This document shows positions 34,965-44,338 of a stretch of DNA of 64,000 bases, one piece after another (position 1 is the stretch's first letter; each line of letters opens with the position of its first letter). Both the position numbers and the translations under genes were made by a program. The stretch is from assembly GCF_023217965.1 (NCBI RefSeq), contig NZ_JALPSC010000002.1, positions 248,001 to 312,000 of the forward strand, given 5' to 3'. Source of the DNA: Prevotella sp. E13-27 (GTDB taxonomy: Bacteria > Bacteroidota > Bacteroidia > Bacteroidales > Bacteroidaceae). Under the pieces are notes generated by a model. The model was not told where the DNA came from. It searched no databases and was given only the letters and a program-made list of their open reading frames with translations.

Positions 34965-36233
34965 ATGATACAATTTATTTCTTATAGCATTGGAGTATTC
35001 CTCATTGTAATACTTCTTTTGGTAACCATCCTGCTGGTGGCAAAGAAATATCTCAGCCCCAGTGGAAATGTGAATATTGAGATTAATGGCGAGAACACCA
35101 TCAACGTGCCTCAGGGCAGCAGCCTCATGGCTACGCTCAACGAGAACGGCATCTTCCTGCCTTCAGCTTGTGGTGGTAAGGCATCATGCGGACAGTGTAA
35201 GGTTCAGGTTCTCGAAGGCGGTGGTGAGATTCTCGACTCTGAGCGTCCTCACTTCTCTCGTAAGGAGATAAAGGCTGGCTGGCGCTTAGGCTGTCAGTGC
35301 AAGGTGAAGGGCGATTTGAAGATTCATGTTGATGAGTCTATACTTGGCGTTAAGGAGTACGAGTGTACTGTTATCTCCAACAAGAACGTGGCTACGTTCA
35401 TCAAGGAGTTCAAGGTACAGCTTCCTGCAGGCGCTCACATGGATTTCCTGCCAGGCTCTTACGCTCAGATAAAGATTCCTGCATTTGACTGCATCGACTA
35501 TGACAAGGACTTCGACAAGTCACTCATTGGCGAAGAGTATCTGCCATCATGGGAGAAGTTCGGACTGTTCCCACTTAAGTGTAAGAACCCCGAGCCAACC
35601 ATCCGTGCTTACTCTATGGCTAACTATCCTGCTGAGGGTGATGTGTTCATGCTCACCGTTCGTATTGCTACACCACCGTTCAAGCCCGATCGCAGTGGCT
35701 TCATGGAGGTTAACCCAGGTATCGCATCGTCATACATCTTCTCTCTGAAGCCAGGCGATAAGGTAATAATGAGTGGCCCTTATGGTGATTTCCACCCACA
35801 CTTCGATTCGAAGAAGGAGATGATTTGGGTAGGCGGTGGCGCTGGTATGGCTCCTCTCCGCGCTCAGATCATGCACATGACGAAGACCTTGCACACCACC
35901 GATCGCGAGATGCACTACTTCTATGGTGCACGTGCGCTGAACGAGGTGTTCTATCTCGACGACTTCCTCGGACTGGAGAAGGAGTTTCCCAACTTCCACT
36001 TTCATCTGGCTCTCGACCGTCCCGATCCCGCAGCCGATGCCGCAGGCGTGAAATATACTCCAGGCTTCGTTCATCAGGTGATGCTGAACACCTACCTGAA
36101 GGACCACGAGGCTCCAGAGGATATTGAGTACTACATGTGCGGACCTGGCCCAATGTCAAAGGCTGTCGTCTCAATGCTCGATAGCCTTGGTGTAGAACCG
36201 GAGTCTATCATGTACGATAACTTCGGAGGATAA
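34965..36233 (+). CDS. nqrF: Na+-translocating NADH:quinone reductase subunit F
   Basis: 422 residues: N-terminal membrane helix (S-I-G-V-F-L-I-V-I-L-L-L-V-T), a 2Fe-2S ferredoxin domain with C-G-G-K-A-S-C-G-Q-C and a distal Cys, then FAD (R-A-Y-S-M-A-N-Y-P) and NADH (G-G-G-A-G-M-A-P-L-R; C-G-P-G-P-M) domains. It is the electron entry subunit. ATG 34965 is preferred over GTG 34956, which lies inside the palindromic repeat. With a G/C stem directly upstream, its translation may be weaker or differently controlled than the other subunits. Confidence 0.95.
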   Translation: MIQFISYSIGVFLIVILLLVTILLVAKKYLSPSGNVNIEINGENTINVPQGSSLMATLNENGIFLPSACGGKASCGQCKVQVLEGGGEILDSERPHFSRKEIKAGWRLGCQCKVKGDLKIHVDESILGVKEYECTVISNKNVATFIKEFKVQLPAGAHMDFLPGSYAQIKIPAFDCIDYDKDFDKSLIGEEYLPSWEKFGLFPLKCKNPEPTIRAYSMANYPAEGDVFMLTVRIATPPFKPDRSGFMEVNPGIASSYIFSLKPGDKVIMSGPYGDFHPHFDSKKEMIWVGGGAGMAPLRAQIMHMTKTLHTTDREMHYFYGARALNEVFYLDDFLGLEKEFPNFHFHLALDRPDPAADAAGVKYTPGFVHQVMLNTYLKDHEAPEDIEYYMCGPGPMSKAVVSMLDSLGVEPESIMYDNFGG

Positions 36234-36377
36234 TACATTCCTTTCGTAACACATATTTTCGCCGATGCAACCTTCAAATAGGATTGTTTCGGCGATTTTC
36301 TTTGTGAAATGTTCCTTGTCAGCGTTAATTTTTTCTGTATTTTTGCCACTATGTACCCATAATTAATAATTTTTACT

Positions 36378-36385
36378 TACATTTG
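36378..36385 (+). promoter_or_regulatory. Promoter -7 element before LysM gene
   Basis: TACATTTG about 33 bp before the start; the -33 box is weak. Confidence 0.5.
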
Positions 36386-36417
36386 CAATCAAATTATGCA
36401 ACTGAATAGTAAAGACT

Positions 36418-37779
36418 ATGATGAAAACGTTTAAATATGTAGTCTGTATAGCCATTTTGTTAGGCTTTGTAACATCGGCACAGGCACAGCAAGTCCATAA
36501 GGTAAAGAAGCAGGAAACCATCTACGGCATAAGCCGCGACTATAACATCACGATAGACGAGCTTATGTCGGCAAACCCTGAGATGAAGAATGCTGATTTC
36601 AAGCTCAAGAAGGGCATGAAGATAAACATACCTGCGAAGGCTAAGGAAGAGGCTGTAAAAGAGCAGAAACTCACTAATAGTTCTGTTAGTGCTGCTCCAA
36701 AGCAGGTGGGCGATGTTCGTAATCGTGCCATTCGTTTGGGAGTTATGCTTCCCCTTCACGATGAGAATGGCGATGGCAAGCGCATGACAGAGTACTATCG
36801 TGGCGTCCTCATGGCTTGCGACAGTCTTCGTGAGCTTGGCATCTCTACCGATGTCTATGCGTGGAACCTCGCAGAGTATAGTGATGTGAGTTCTGTTCTG
36901 AGTGATCCCAATGCAGCCCGTTGTGACATTATCATTGGCCCTCTCTATTCCAAGCAGGTGCCTGAGCTGTCTAAATTCGTTGAGAAAAACGATATCATGA
37001 TGGTTATTCCATTTTCCATCAATGCCCCCGATGTTCACACTAACCACAAGATTTTCCAGGTCTATCAGAACCAGAACGAGCAGAACGAATCTACTGTTCG
37101 TCGTTTCTGTGAGTGGTTCCGTGACTATCATTCAGTAATTATTGACTGTGGAGACACTACAAGCACCAAGGGCTCGTTCACGTCAATGCTTCGTCGTACG
37201 CTTGAGCAGCATGGCATGAAGTATAGCATCACAAATCTGAAACAATCGTCAGACAAAGCATTCAAGGCCTCCTTCGACGTGAATAAGAAGAACATCGTTG
37301 TTCTTAACACAGGTCGCTCTCCAGAGCTGCTTGCCACCTTTGGACGTCTGAGCAGCATAGCTACCGAGAATCCTGACATTCACATCGCCTTGTTCGGCTA
37401 TACTGAGTGGATGATGTATGTGCAGCATCAGTTGGAGAACTTCTATAAGTATAATGTCTATCTTCCAACACCTTTCTACACCAACCTGCTTTCTTCTGCC
37501 ACAGAACGCATCATGCAGAAATATCGCTGGAACTTCCATCAGGACATGATGGTGTCGCTGCCCCGTTTCGCCATTACAGGCTTTGACCATGCATATTTCT
37601 TCCTTATGGGTCTTCATAAGTATGGCAAGAACTTCGATGGCGCTGCAGGTCGTTTCGGCTATCAGCCGGTGCAGACACCGCTGAAGTTTGAGCGCGTAGG
37701 CAATGGTGGCTATAAGAATAAGGCATACATGTTTGTCCACTATATGCCTGAGCATAAGATTGAGGCTGTTAACTATTGA
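36418..37779 (+). CDS. LysM-domain protein with periplasmic-binding-protein-like receptor domain
   Basis: 453 residues. Signal peptide (I-A-I-L-L-G-F-V-T-S-A-Q-A-Q-Q) then one LysM domain at ~25-72 (V-K-K-Q-E-T-I-Y-G-I-S-R-D-Y-N-I-T..L-K-K-G-M-K-I-N-I-P), a linker, and from ~105 a type-I periplasmic binding fold (I-R-L-G-V-M-L-P-L-H, I-I-I-G-P-L-Y-S-K). This layout is common in Bacteroidetes envelope proteins. It likely binds peptidoglycan and a small ligand or peptide; no transporter subunits accompany it. Starts at 36418 or 36421 (two adjacent ATG). Confidence 0.85.
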   Translation: MMKTFKYVVCIAILLGFVTSAQAQQVHKVKKQETIYGISRDYNITIDELMSANPEMKNADFKLKKGMKINIPAKAKEEAVKEQKLTNSSVSAAPKQVGDVRNRAIRLGVMLPLHDENGDGKRMTEYYRGVLMACDSLRELGISTDVYAWNLAEYSDVSSVLSDPNAARCDIIIGPLYSKQVPELSKFVEKNDIMMVIPFSINAPDVHTNHKIFQVYQNQNEQNESTVRRFCEWFRDYHSVIIDCGDTTSTKGSFTSMLRRTLEQHGMKYSITNLKQSSDKAFKASFDVNKKNIVVLNTGRSPELLATFGRLSSIATENPDIHIALFGYTEWMMYVQHQLENFYKYNVYLPTPFYTNLLSSATERIMQKYRWNFHQDMMVSLPRFAITGFDHAYFFLMGLHKYGKNFDGAAGRFGYQPVQTPLKFERVGNGGYKNKAYMFVHYMPEHKIEAVNY

Positions 37780-37789
37780 TTGTTCTTTG

Positions 37790-38545
37790 ATGAAGCGCTT
37801 ACTATTATTTTTCTTCATAGCATTAGCATCAGCACAGCAGCTCTTTGCCCAGATTGGTGAATATCGTAATGAGTTCGCTATTGGTGGTGGAGCCGGTGTG
37901 GTGTTAAGCAATGTCGGCTTCATGCCCGAGGTGCCTCAGAAGTGGCATGAGGGTAGGATAGGGGGACTATCGTTCCGTTACACCTCTGAGAAATATTTTA
38001 ACAGCGTCTGTGCTGTCGTGGCAGAGCTGAACTACGCCCAAGTGGGTTGGAAAGAAAAGATCCTCACTCGCGATGATGTCCCAGTGATAAACACTGTCAC
38101 AGGTCAGGCTGAGAAATTCCAGCGCACACTTAGCTATATCCAGCTGCCTGTCCTTGCACGCTTAGGGTGGGGACGTGAGCGCAGTGGCTTCCAAGCATTC
38201 ATTAACTTGGGCCCTCAGTTCGGCTATTATCTCAACAGCAAGACCGAGATGAACTTTAACCTTGCCCAGCGCAACGCTACCGATCGCACTTCGAAGATTG
38301 TAGCTCAGGACACCATGGCTGTCCAGCGTCCTTTCGACTACGGTATCGCTGTCGGCTTAGGACTTGAATACTCCCATCCCAAGGTGGGCCACTTCCTCAT
38401 TGAGGGACGCTATTACTATGGCCTTGGCGATATATATAAAAACTCAAAGCGCGATTATTTCGGACGTTCAAACCTTAATAATATTGTCATCAAGGTGTCC
38501 TATCTGTTCGATATCAAGAAAACTAATAACCCAAAAATAAAATAA
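37790..38545 (+). CDS. PorT-like outer-membrane beta-barrel protein
   Basis: 251 residues with a signal peptide (M-K-R-L-L-L-F-F-F-I-A-L-A-S-A, cut near L-F-A-Q) and an eight-strand barrel pattern: G-G-G-A-G-V-V-L-S-N-V-G-F, Q-R-T-L-S-Y-I-Q-L-P-V-L-A-R and G-L-G-L-E-Y, matching porT/DUF outer-membrane families. It starts 11 bp after the LysM gene's stop, so the two are likely cotranscribed. PorT relatives take part in gliding/type IX secretion in other Bacteroidetes, but this domain is wide-spread and that role is not shown here. Confidence 0.7.
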   Translation: MKRLLLFFFIALASAQQLFAQIGEYRNEFAIGGGAGVVLSNVGFMPEVPQKWHEGRIGGLSFRYTSEKYFNSVCAVVAELNYAQVGWKEKILTRDDVPVINTVTGQAEKFQRTLSYIQLPVLARLGWGRERSGFQAFINLGPQFGYYLNSKTEMNFNLAQRNATDRTSKIVAQDTMAVQRPFDYGIAVGLGLEYSHPKVGHFLIEGRYYYGLGDIYKNSKRDYFGRSNLNNIVIKVSYLFDIKKTNNPKIK

Positions 38546-38548
38546 AAC

Positions 38549-40108
38549 ATGTTCAAAAATCATCCTAAAGGCCTGTTACAGGCTGCACTGAGCAACATGG
38601 GTGAACGCTTCGGCTACTACATCATGAATGCAGTGCTTGTGTTGTTCCTATGCTCAAAGTTCGGACTGTCTGACGTAACGAGTGGTTACATCTATTCTGC
38701 TTTCTATGCAGGCATCTATGTACTGAGCTTGGTTGGTGGTATTATTGCTGACCGCACCCAGAATTACAAGGGTACCATCATGACAGGTCTTATCATCATG
38801 GCTTCGGGCTATGTAATCCTGTCTGTTCCCATCTTGGCAACATCAGGCAACATCGTCTGGCTTCTGCCTCTTACCTGTCTGGCTTTGTTCCTTATAGCTT
38901 TTGGCAATGGCTTGTTCAAAGGCAATCTTCAGGCCATCGTTGGTCAGATGTATGACAATTTCGAGGCTGAGGCTGCAAAGAAAGGCGAGGAAGAGTTGCG
39001 CATGGCAAAGGAAAAGCGTGACTCTGGCTTCCAGATTTTCTATGTGTTCATCAATATTGGCGGACTCATTGCTCCATTCGTGGCACCTTTGCTCCGCTCA
39101 TGGTGGCTTCAGGTTAACAACCTTACCTATGACTCATCGCTTCCAGCCCTTTGCCATCAGTACATCAACGAAGGCGCAGCTATGTCGGCCGACGCATTGA
39201 GCAATCTTAACGAGCTTGCAGTGAAGGCAGGCGGCTCTACTGCCGACCTTGGCGCATTCTGCTCACAGTATCTCGATGTCTTCAACACCGGCATTCACTA
39301 TTCGTTCATTGCCTCTGTAGTGGCAATGGCCATCTCGTTGACCATCTTTGTTCTCTCACGTGGCATGTTCCCCACACCAGGCAAGAAAGCAGCCGTGGTG
39401 TCTGAGTCTTACACTGAGGAGGAGAAGAAGGCTATGGCAACTGAGATCAAGCAGCGCATGTATGCCCTGTTCGCTGTATTGGGTATTGCTGTGTTCTTCT
39501 GGTGGTCATTCCATCAGAATGGTACTTCTATGTCGCTCTTCGCACGTGACTTCAGCAACACCTCTATTTTCCCGCCTGAGATATGGCAGGCTGTTAACCC
39601 ATTCTTCGTTATCGTGCTTACTCCAATCATCATGTGGCTCTTCGGCACTATGGCACGCAATGGACAGGAGATTTCTACTCCACGTAAGATTGCCTATGGC
39701 ATGGGTATCGCCGGTGTGGCCTATCTCTTCATGACGGTGTTCTGCTATGCACAGTCTTATCCTTCAGCAGAAGTGTTCACTTCTATGGATACCAATGTTG
39801 CTTCAGGCATGAAGGCTGGCGCATGGGTGCTCATAGTTTACTATTTCTTCATGACAGTTGCCGAGTTGTTCATCTCTCCGCTGGGTCTCTCTTTCGTTTC
39901 CAAGGTTGCTCCTAAGCATCTGCAGGGACTCTGTCAGGGTCTGTGGCTTGGTGCTACTGCTGTAGGCAATGGCCTGCTGTGGATAGGTCCTCTCATGTAT
40001 AACAAATGGCCCATCTGGCAGTGCTGGGCAGTGTTCCTCGCTGTCTGCCTCATCTCTATGGGTGTCATGTTTGGCATGGTGAAGTGGCTTGAGCGTGTTA
40101 CGAAGTAA
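38549..40108 (+). CDS. Proton-dependent oligopeptide (POT/PTR) family MFS transporter
   Basis: 519 residues, about 12-14 membrane helices. The POT motif is seen at the N-terminus (S-N-M-G-E-R-F-G-Y-Y, the E-x-x-E-R-x-x-Y variant), then G-G-I-I-A-D-R and F-Y-V-F-I-N-I-G-G-L, the PTR2 signature. Imports di- and tripeptides with protons. A ~60-residue extracytoplasmic or helical insert follows helix 6. Three bases downstream of the PorT-like gene. Confidence 0.9.
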   Translation: MFKNHPKGLLQAALSNMGERFGYYIMNAVLVLFLCSKFGLSDVTSGYIYSAFYAGIYVLSLVGGIIADRTQNYKGTIMTGLIIMASGYVILSVPILATSGNIVWLLPLTCLALFLIAFGNGLFKGNLQAIVGQMYDNFEAEAAKKGEEELRMAKEKRDSGFQIFYVFINIGGLIAPFVAPLLRSWWLQVNNLTYDSSLPALCHQYINEGAAMSADALSNLNELAVKAGGSTADLGAFCSQYLDVFNTGIHYSFIASVVAMAISLTIFVLSRGMFPTPGKKAAVVSESYTEEEKKAMATEIKQRMYALFAVLGIAVFFWWSFHQNGTSMSLFARDFSNTSIFPPEIWQAVNPFFVIVLTPIIMWLFGTMARNGQEISTPRKIAYGMGIAGVAYLFMTVFCYAQSYPSAEVFTSMDTNVASGMKAGAWVLIVYYFFMTVAELFISPLGLSFVSKVAPKHLQGLCQGLWLGATAVGNGLLWIGPLMYNKWPIWQCWAVFLAVCLISMGVMFGMVKWLERVTK

Positions 40109-40117
40109 TTCTTTATT

Positions 40118-40789
40118 ATGACAGACAACACTCTGAACATTTATCTTGACGAAATAGGACAGGTGTCGCTTCTCTCTGAAGACGAGGAGCGGCGCCTGTC
40201 TGCTCGTATAAAGGCTGGCGATGAGCGTTCACTTAACAAGCTTGTTGAGGCCAACCTGCGCTTTGTGGTTTCCATAGCCCGTCAGTATCAGGGTAAGGGC
40301 CTGACCATGGACGACCTCATCAGCGAGGGTAACATCGGACTGGTTAAAGCAGCTGGTAAGTTCGATGCCACCCGTGGCTTGCGCTTCGTAAACTATGCTG
40401 TGGTGTTCATCCGTGAGCAGATAGAGAAGGCCCTGAAGATGGAGAGCAAGGAGATGCGCCTTGAGAATGTGAAGGATGGTGAGACTCGTTCCATCGATGC
40501 TCCTCTTGGCGGACGCACGGAGATGAATCTTCTCTCCGTTCTTGTCAACCAGAACTCGCCCCTTGCCGACGAGCGCACCTATAGCAATGCTGTCGCAAGG
40601 AATATTGAGCGTGTGCTCATGCTTCTCAATGAACGTGAATACAAGGTTATCTCTGCATACTACGGTATAGAGCGTGACCACATGACAATGGCCGAGATAG
40701 CCTCAGAGCTTAATCTCAAGCGCGAACGTGTCCGTCAGATACGAGACCGTGCCGTTCGTCGCATGAAGAAGAATTTCAAGCAGCTCTAA
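40118..40789 (+). CDS. Short, divergent sigma-70 family factor
   Basis: 223 residues with region 2 (A-N-L-R-F-V-V-S-I-A-R-Q-Y-Q..L-I-S-E-G-N-I-G-L) and region 4 helix-turn-helix (L-N-L-K-R-E-R-V-R-Q-I-R-D-R-A). Compared with the housekeeping RpoD of Bacteroidetes (~287 residues), the usual Y-A-V-W-W-I-R-Q is Y-A-V-V-F-I-R-E (93-100), losing both promoter-melting tryptophans, and region 3 is mostly replaced by a short linker. It is 9 bp after the POT gene. It is probably an alternative factor in the RpoD-like group; the genuine rpoD must be elsewhere. Confidence 0.8.
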   Translation: MTDNTLNIYLDEIGQVSLLSEDEERRLSARIKAGDERSLNKLVEANLRFVVSIARQYQGKGLTMDDLISEGNIGLVKAAGKFDATRGLRFVNYAVVFIREQIEKALKMESKEMRLENVKDGETRSIDAPLGGRTEMNLLSVLVNQNSPLADERTYSNAVARNIERVLMLLNEREYKVISAYYGIERDHMTMAEIASELNLKRERVRQIRDRAVRRMKKNFKQL

Positions 40790-40807
40790 CCTCTCACCTC
40801 TAACCTC

Positions 40808-43246
40808 TTAAAACTCCACAATCACCTTTCCGTTAAGCTGTCTTCCTGTCAGGTAGTTAGGCACAGCCCACTGCATGTTGCTTACATCGGTCACCCAGTA
40901 ATAGGAGTTTACGTTAGAAATTCCGAAGAGGTTAAGACAGTCCAGTCCCACCCACAGACGCTTGAATCCCCATCTGCTGTTTTGCGCTTTCTGACTATTG
41001 TCAGTCTCGCCAAGCAGCAGATAGTTTATTCCTATGTCTGCACGCTTATAGGCAGGCGCACGGAAGTTCTGTCCTTCCAGTCCGCGGTGAGGTGCTCCAA
41101 AGGGCAGTCCGTCGGCATAGGCCAGTCTTAGCGTCATCTTGCAGCGCTCTGTGCCAGGGAAATAGTCAGTGAAATGCAGGTTCACGGCATAGCGCTGGTC
41201 TGTAGGCATGGGCACCCACTGTCCGTTGAACTTCTGTTGTGTGCGCATGAGTGAGAATGTGAGCCACGAGTCGGTGCCAGGCACAAACTCGCCATAGAGC
41301 TTCATGTCCAGACCTGTGGCATAGCCTGATGTGAGGTTCTCGCCGTAGTATGTCACCTTCACGTTCTGCACGTTGTAGGGTATGAGGTTCGACAGCGCCT
41401 TGTAGTAAGCCTCGGCAGTGAACTTAAACGGACGGTTCAGCATCTTGAACCTGTAGTCGAAGGCAGCTATGAACTGTATCGAGCGCTGGCTCTTTATCTT
41501 CTCGTTGAGTGTTGCCACGGTTATGTTGTTCTGTAGCATCGTGGTGTCGCGAATCTCCTTGTAGAACGGTGCCTGGTAATATATGCCTGTGGCGAGGCGC
41601 AGCGTCACGTCGTTGTTCCATGAAGGCACCACTGCCAGCGACAGTCTTGGCGAAACTATCGTCTCACGGTTGAAGCTCCAGTTGGCGAAACGCACACCAT
41701 AGGTCAGCGTGTAGAACGTCATCGCCGCCTCCTCGTCGCCAGTCTTCGTTGCATCTTCTGTCGTCCCTCCAGTGTTCCATTTGTATATGTCCTGCAGGTA
41801 GCCCTCCACTCGGCGTGACGACACCTCGTTCTTCGCTGCGAGGGTATATATCAGGTCCAATCTGTTTTCTTTGTGGGGCACAGAGTATCCGCTTGAGTCG
41901 CGCATCTCCCATTCGCGGTTCTGCTCGCTTATTTTCTCCCATTTCATAGTCAGCGCACCCTCAATGTCGTGGCGCTTCAGCTTCTTCTCCACCATCAGTT
42001 TCAGGCTCTGCACTCGCGCTGTGAGATAGTTGCGTGCATGCTCCATGTATGTTCCCACGCCGAGGTTCTCCGACGACTGCGACTCGTCCAGCCAGTACTG
42101 TCCTTGAATGTCGTAGCGCTCCTGCTCCTTGGTGTGGAATGCCGACCATAGCAGTCTCACGTTCGTTGAGTCACCTATGTGTCGTGTCAGGCTTGCTGCT
42201 CCGAAGAATGTGCGGAACACGTCCTTCTCCTGTCCGTCGAAATAAACCTTGAATGACTTCACGTCTCTCATCGTGCCAAACGATGTCTCTCTGTCCGAAG
42301 GCTTGAAGTTATAGTGGTTCTCCGAAATGTTGCCCAGCACGTCTAAGGTCCATCTCCTGTTAGGCTGATAAATGAAATAAGCCTGATAGTCCAGGAAGCT
42401 CGGACGATATTCGCCATGCTCGTCCAGCGAGCCCAGCAGGTATCTGTTGGTCTTGTAGCGCACACCCTGGCTCAGCGCCATCTTCTTGTTGCTCAGACCC
42501 ACATAGGCGCTTGCTCCCAGCAGCGATGCCATTGCCGTGGCCTCAAACGCCTTCGGACGCTTATATGTTATGTCGAGTGCCGATGACATCTTGTCGCCAT
42601 ATTTCGCAGAATATCCGCCACTTGAGAAGCCCACCTTCTCCACCATGTCAGGGTTTATTACCGACAGGCCCTCCTGCTGTCCGCTGCGTATGAGCAACGG
42701 GCGATACACCTCCACATTGTTTATATATACCGAGTTCTCGTCAAACGAGCCTCCGCGCACGTTGTATTGCGATGACAGCTCGTTGTGCGTCGATACTCCT
42801 GCCTGCTGCTGTATCAGCTCCTCCACGGCGTTGCCACTTGCCGATGGCGCTGTCTTCATGTCTTTTATGTCTATCTGCTCCGTCTGCGATGTCTGGCGTC
42901 GCTTCTGTTCCACCACCACCTCGCTCAGGTCGTCTATGGGCATCATCGTTATGTTCAGCGTCTGTGTGGTGCGAGGCTTGCGCAGGGTGCGCGTGCGTGC
43001 CTTGTATCCCACCATTGAGAACTTCACCACCACCGAGTCTTCCGTGTGCAGCTTCATCGAGAACTCACCCTTCAGGTTCGTCATCGTCACCTTGCCCTGT
43101 GACAGACAGCTCACCGTGGCCAGCTCCAGCGCGTTGCCCTCGCTGTCGCTCACCTTGCCTTTCAGCGTGAACGTCTGTGCCACACAGCAAAAGCTCACCA
43201 TTATCATGGCGAGTGTCATCAGTTGGCGTAAGACAATTGTTCTCAT
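40808..43246 (-). CDS. TonB-dependent outer-membrane receptor with carboxypeptidase-like domain
   Basis: 812 residues. Signal peptide (Q-L-M-T-L-A-M-I-M-V-S-F-C-C-V-A-Q), a carboxypeptidase-regulatory-like domain at ~25-110 (F-T-L-K-G-K-V-S-D-S-E-G), plug domain with Q-Q-A-G-V-S-T-H-N-E-L-S-S-Q-Y-N-V-R-G-G-S-F-D-E-N, and a beta-barrel ending in aromatic V-I-V-E-F. It imports a ligand using TonB energy; no SusD partner is present, so a metal chelate or cofactor is more likely than a glycan. The start at 43246 is set by the signal peptide. Confidence 0.9.
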   Translation of the reverse strand: MRTIVLRQLMTLAMIMVSFCCVAQTFTLKGKVSDSEGNALELATVSCLSQGKVTMTNLKGEFSMKLHTEDSVVVKFSMVGYKARTRTLRKPRTTQTLNITMMPIDDLSEVVVEQKRRQTSQTEQIDIKDMKTAPSASGNAVEELIQQQAGVSTHNELSSQYNVRGGSFDENSVYINNVEVYRPLLIRSGQQEGLSVINPDMVEKVGFSSGGYSAKYGDKMSSALDITYKRPKAFEATAMASLLGASAYVGLSNKKMALSQGVRYKTNRYLLGSLDEHGEYRPSFLDYQAYFIYQPNRRWTLDVLGNISENHYNFKPSDRETSFGTMRDVKSFKVYFDGQEKDVFRTFFGAASLTRHIGDSTNVRLLWSAFHTKEQERYDIQGQYWLDESQSSENLGVGTYMEHARNYLTARVQSLKLMVEKKLKRHDIEGALTMKWEKISEQNREWEMRDSSGYSVPHKENRLDLIYTLAAKNEVSSRRVEGYLQDIYKWNTGGTTEDATKTGDEEAAMTFYTLTYGVRFANWSFNRETIVSPRLSLAVVPSWNNDVTLRLATGIYYQAPFYKEIRDTTMLQNNITVATLNEKIKSQRSIQFIAAFDYRFKMLNRPFKFTAEAYYKALSNLIPYNVQNVKVTYYGENLTSGYATGLDMKLYGEFVPGTDSWLTFSLMRTQQKFNGQWVPMPTDQRYAVNLHFTDYFPGTERCKMTLRLAYADGLPFGAPHRGLEGQNFRAPAYKRADIGINYLLLGETDNSQKAQNSRWGFKRLWVGLDCLNLFGISNVNSYYWVTDVSNMQWAVPNYLTGRQLNGKVIVEF

Positions 43247-43290
43247 CTTCTTTACTAAACGCAGGAATCCTTCAATTATTATATTGATTA

Positions 43291-43322
43291 TTTTGTTTTG
43301 TGTGCTTTTTCCACTACCTTTG
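43291..43322 (+). promoter_or_regulatory. map promoter
   Basis: TTTTG at 43291-43295, 19 bp, then TACCTTTG at 43315-43322, a near-consensus Bacteroidetes promoter. The ATG follows after ~25 bp. Confidence 0.75.
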
Positions 43323-43346
43323 CACCCAATTAAGAAAAAAAACACT

Positions 43347-44210
43347 ATGGCACAGAACAAGAAACGCAGATGGCACTGCCTCCCTGGGCAGGAGCCAACA
43401 GAGATGGACAAGCAGATAATGTATTGGGAGAACAAGGGAAAGCTCGTTCCCACTCGCGACCTCATCAAAACGCCTGAACAGATAGAAGGCATCCGCAAGG
43501 CAGGCATCGTCAACACCGGCGTGCTCGACGAGGTGGCAAAGACCATCCATGCCGGCATGTCAACCCTCGAGATTGACCAGATATGCCGCAAATACTGTGA
43601 AGATCATGGCGCCATTCCAGCATGTCTCAACTACGAAGGCTTCCCCATGAGCGTCTGCACCAGCATCAACGAGGTTGTCTGTCACGGCATCCCCAAGGAG
43701 GAAGACATCCTTGAGGAGGGCGACATCATCAATGTTGACTTCACCACCATCCTCGATGGCTATTATGCCGATGCCTCACGCATGTTCATCATCGGCAAGA
43801 CCACCCCTGAGAAGGAGCAGCTCGTCAAAGTTGCCAAGGAGTGTCTTGAGATAGGCATGGAGGCCGCCAAGCCCTACGGCTTCGTTGGCGACATTGGTCA
43901 TGCCATCGAGAAGCACTGTAAGAAATACGGCTATGGCATCGTGCGCGACCTTGCCGGTCATGGCGTGGGCTTGAAGTTCCACGAGGAGCCTGATGTCGAC
44001 CACTACGGTCATCGCGGCACAGGCATGCTGCTCGTTCCAGGCATGGTGTTCACCATTGAGCCAATGATCAACATGGGCACATGGAAGGTCTTCATCGATG
44101 CCGACGACCCTTACGGATGGGAGGTCATCACTGAAGACGAGCTTCCCTCCGCCCAGTGGGAGCACACCCTCGTCATGACAGACCACGGCGTAGAGGTGCT
44201 GACACACTAA
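43347..44210 (+). CDS. map: Methionine aminopeptidase type I
   Basis: 287 residues. Removes the initiator methionine. Metal ligands lie in N-V-D-F-T-T-I-L-D-G-Y-Y-A-D, G-H-G-V-G-L-K-F-H-E-E-P, F-T-I-E-P-M-I and Q-W-E-H-T-L. A ~40-residue N-terminal extension with W-H-C-L-P-G-Q-E-P precedes the catalytic core, as in other Bacteroidetes. The start is ATG 43347, just after the promoter. Its strong terminator marks the left boundary of the accessory island. Confidence 0.95.
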   Translation: MAQNKKRRWHCLPGQEPTEMDKQIMYWENKGKLVPTRDLIKTPEQIEGIRKAGIVNTGVLDEVAKTIHAGMSTLEIDQICRKYCEDHGAIPACLNYEGFPMSVCTSINEVVCHGIPKEEDILEEGDIINVDFTTILDGYYADASRMFIIGKTTPEKEQLVKVAKECLEIGMEAAKPYGFVGDIGHAIEKHCKKYGYGIVRDLAGHGVGLKFHEEPDVDHYGHRGTGMLLVPGMVFTIEPMINMGTWKVFIDADDPYGWEVITEDELPSAQWEHTLVMTDHGVEVLTH

Positions 44211-44233
44211 TCATTATTTATATATAGATAGCA

Positions 44234-44278
44234 AAAAACTTCCGATGATTACCCTTCTGGTAGTTATCGGAAGTTTTT
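44234..44278 (+). terminator. Terminator after map
   Basis: 13-bp stem AAAAACTTCCGAT (44234-44246) / ATCGGAAGTTTTT (44266-44278), with T-run; works in either direction. Confidence 0.85.
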
Positions 44279-44338
44279 CGTTTTATGGTAGAAATATCAA
44301 CTTTTATCTTATAAAAATGGAAATAAAGGTAGATCTTT

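Noticed and set aside
42537-43346. A long upstream extension of the map frame, antisense to the TonB receptor gene
   Set aside because: It has no family features, precedes the map promoter, and the true N-terminus of map is recognisable at 43347.
43247-43591. Upstream in-frame extension of the TonB receptor gene overlapping map
   Set aside because: The signal peptide starts at 43246 and the extension is antisense to map coding sequence.
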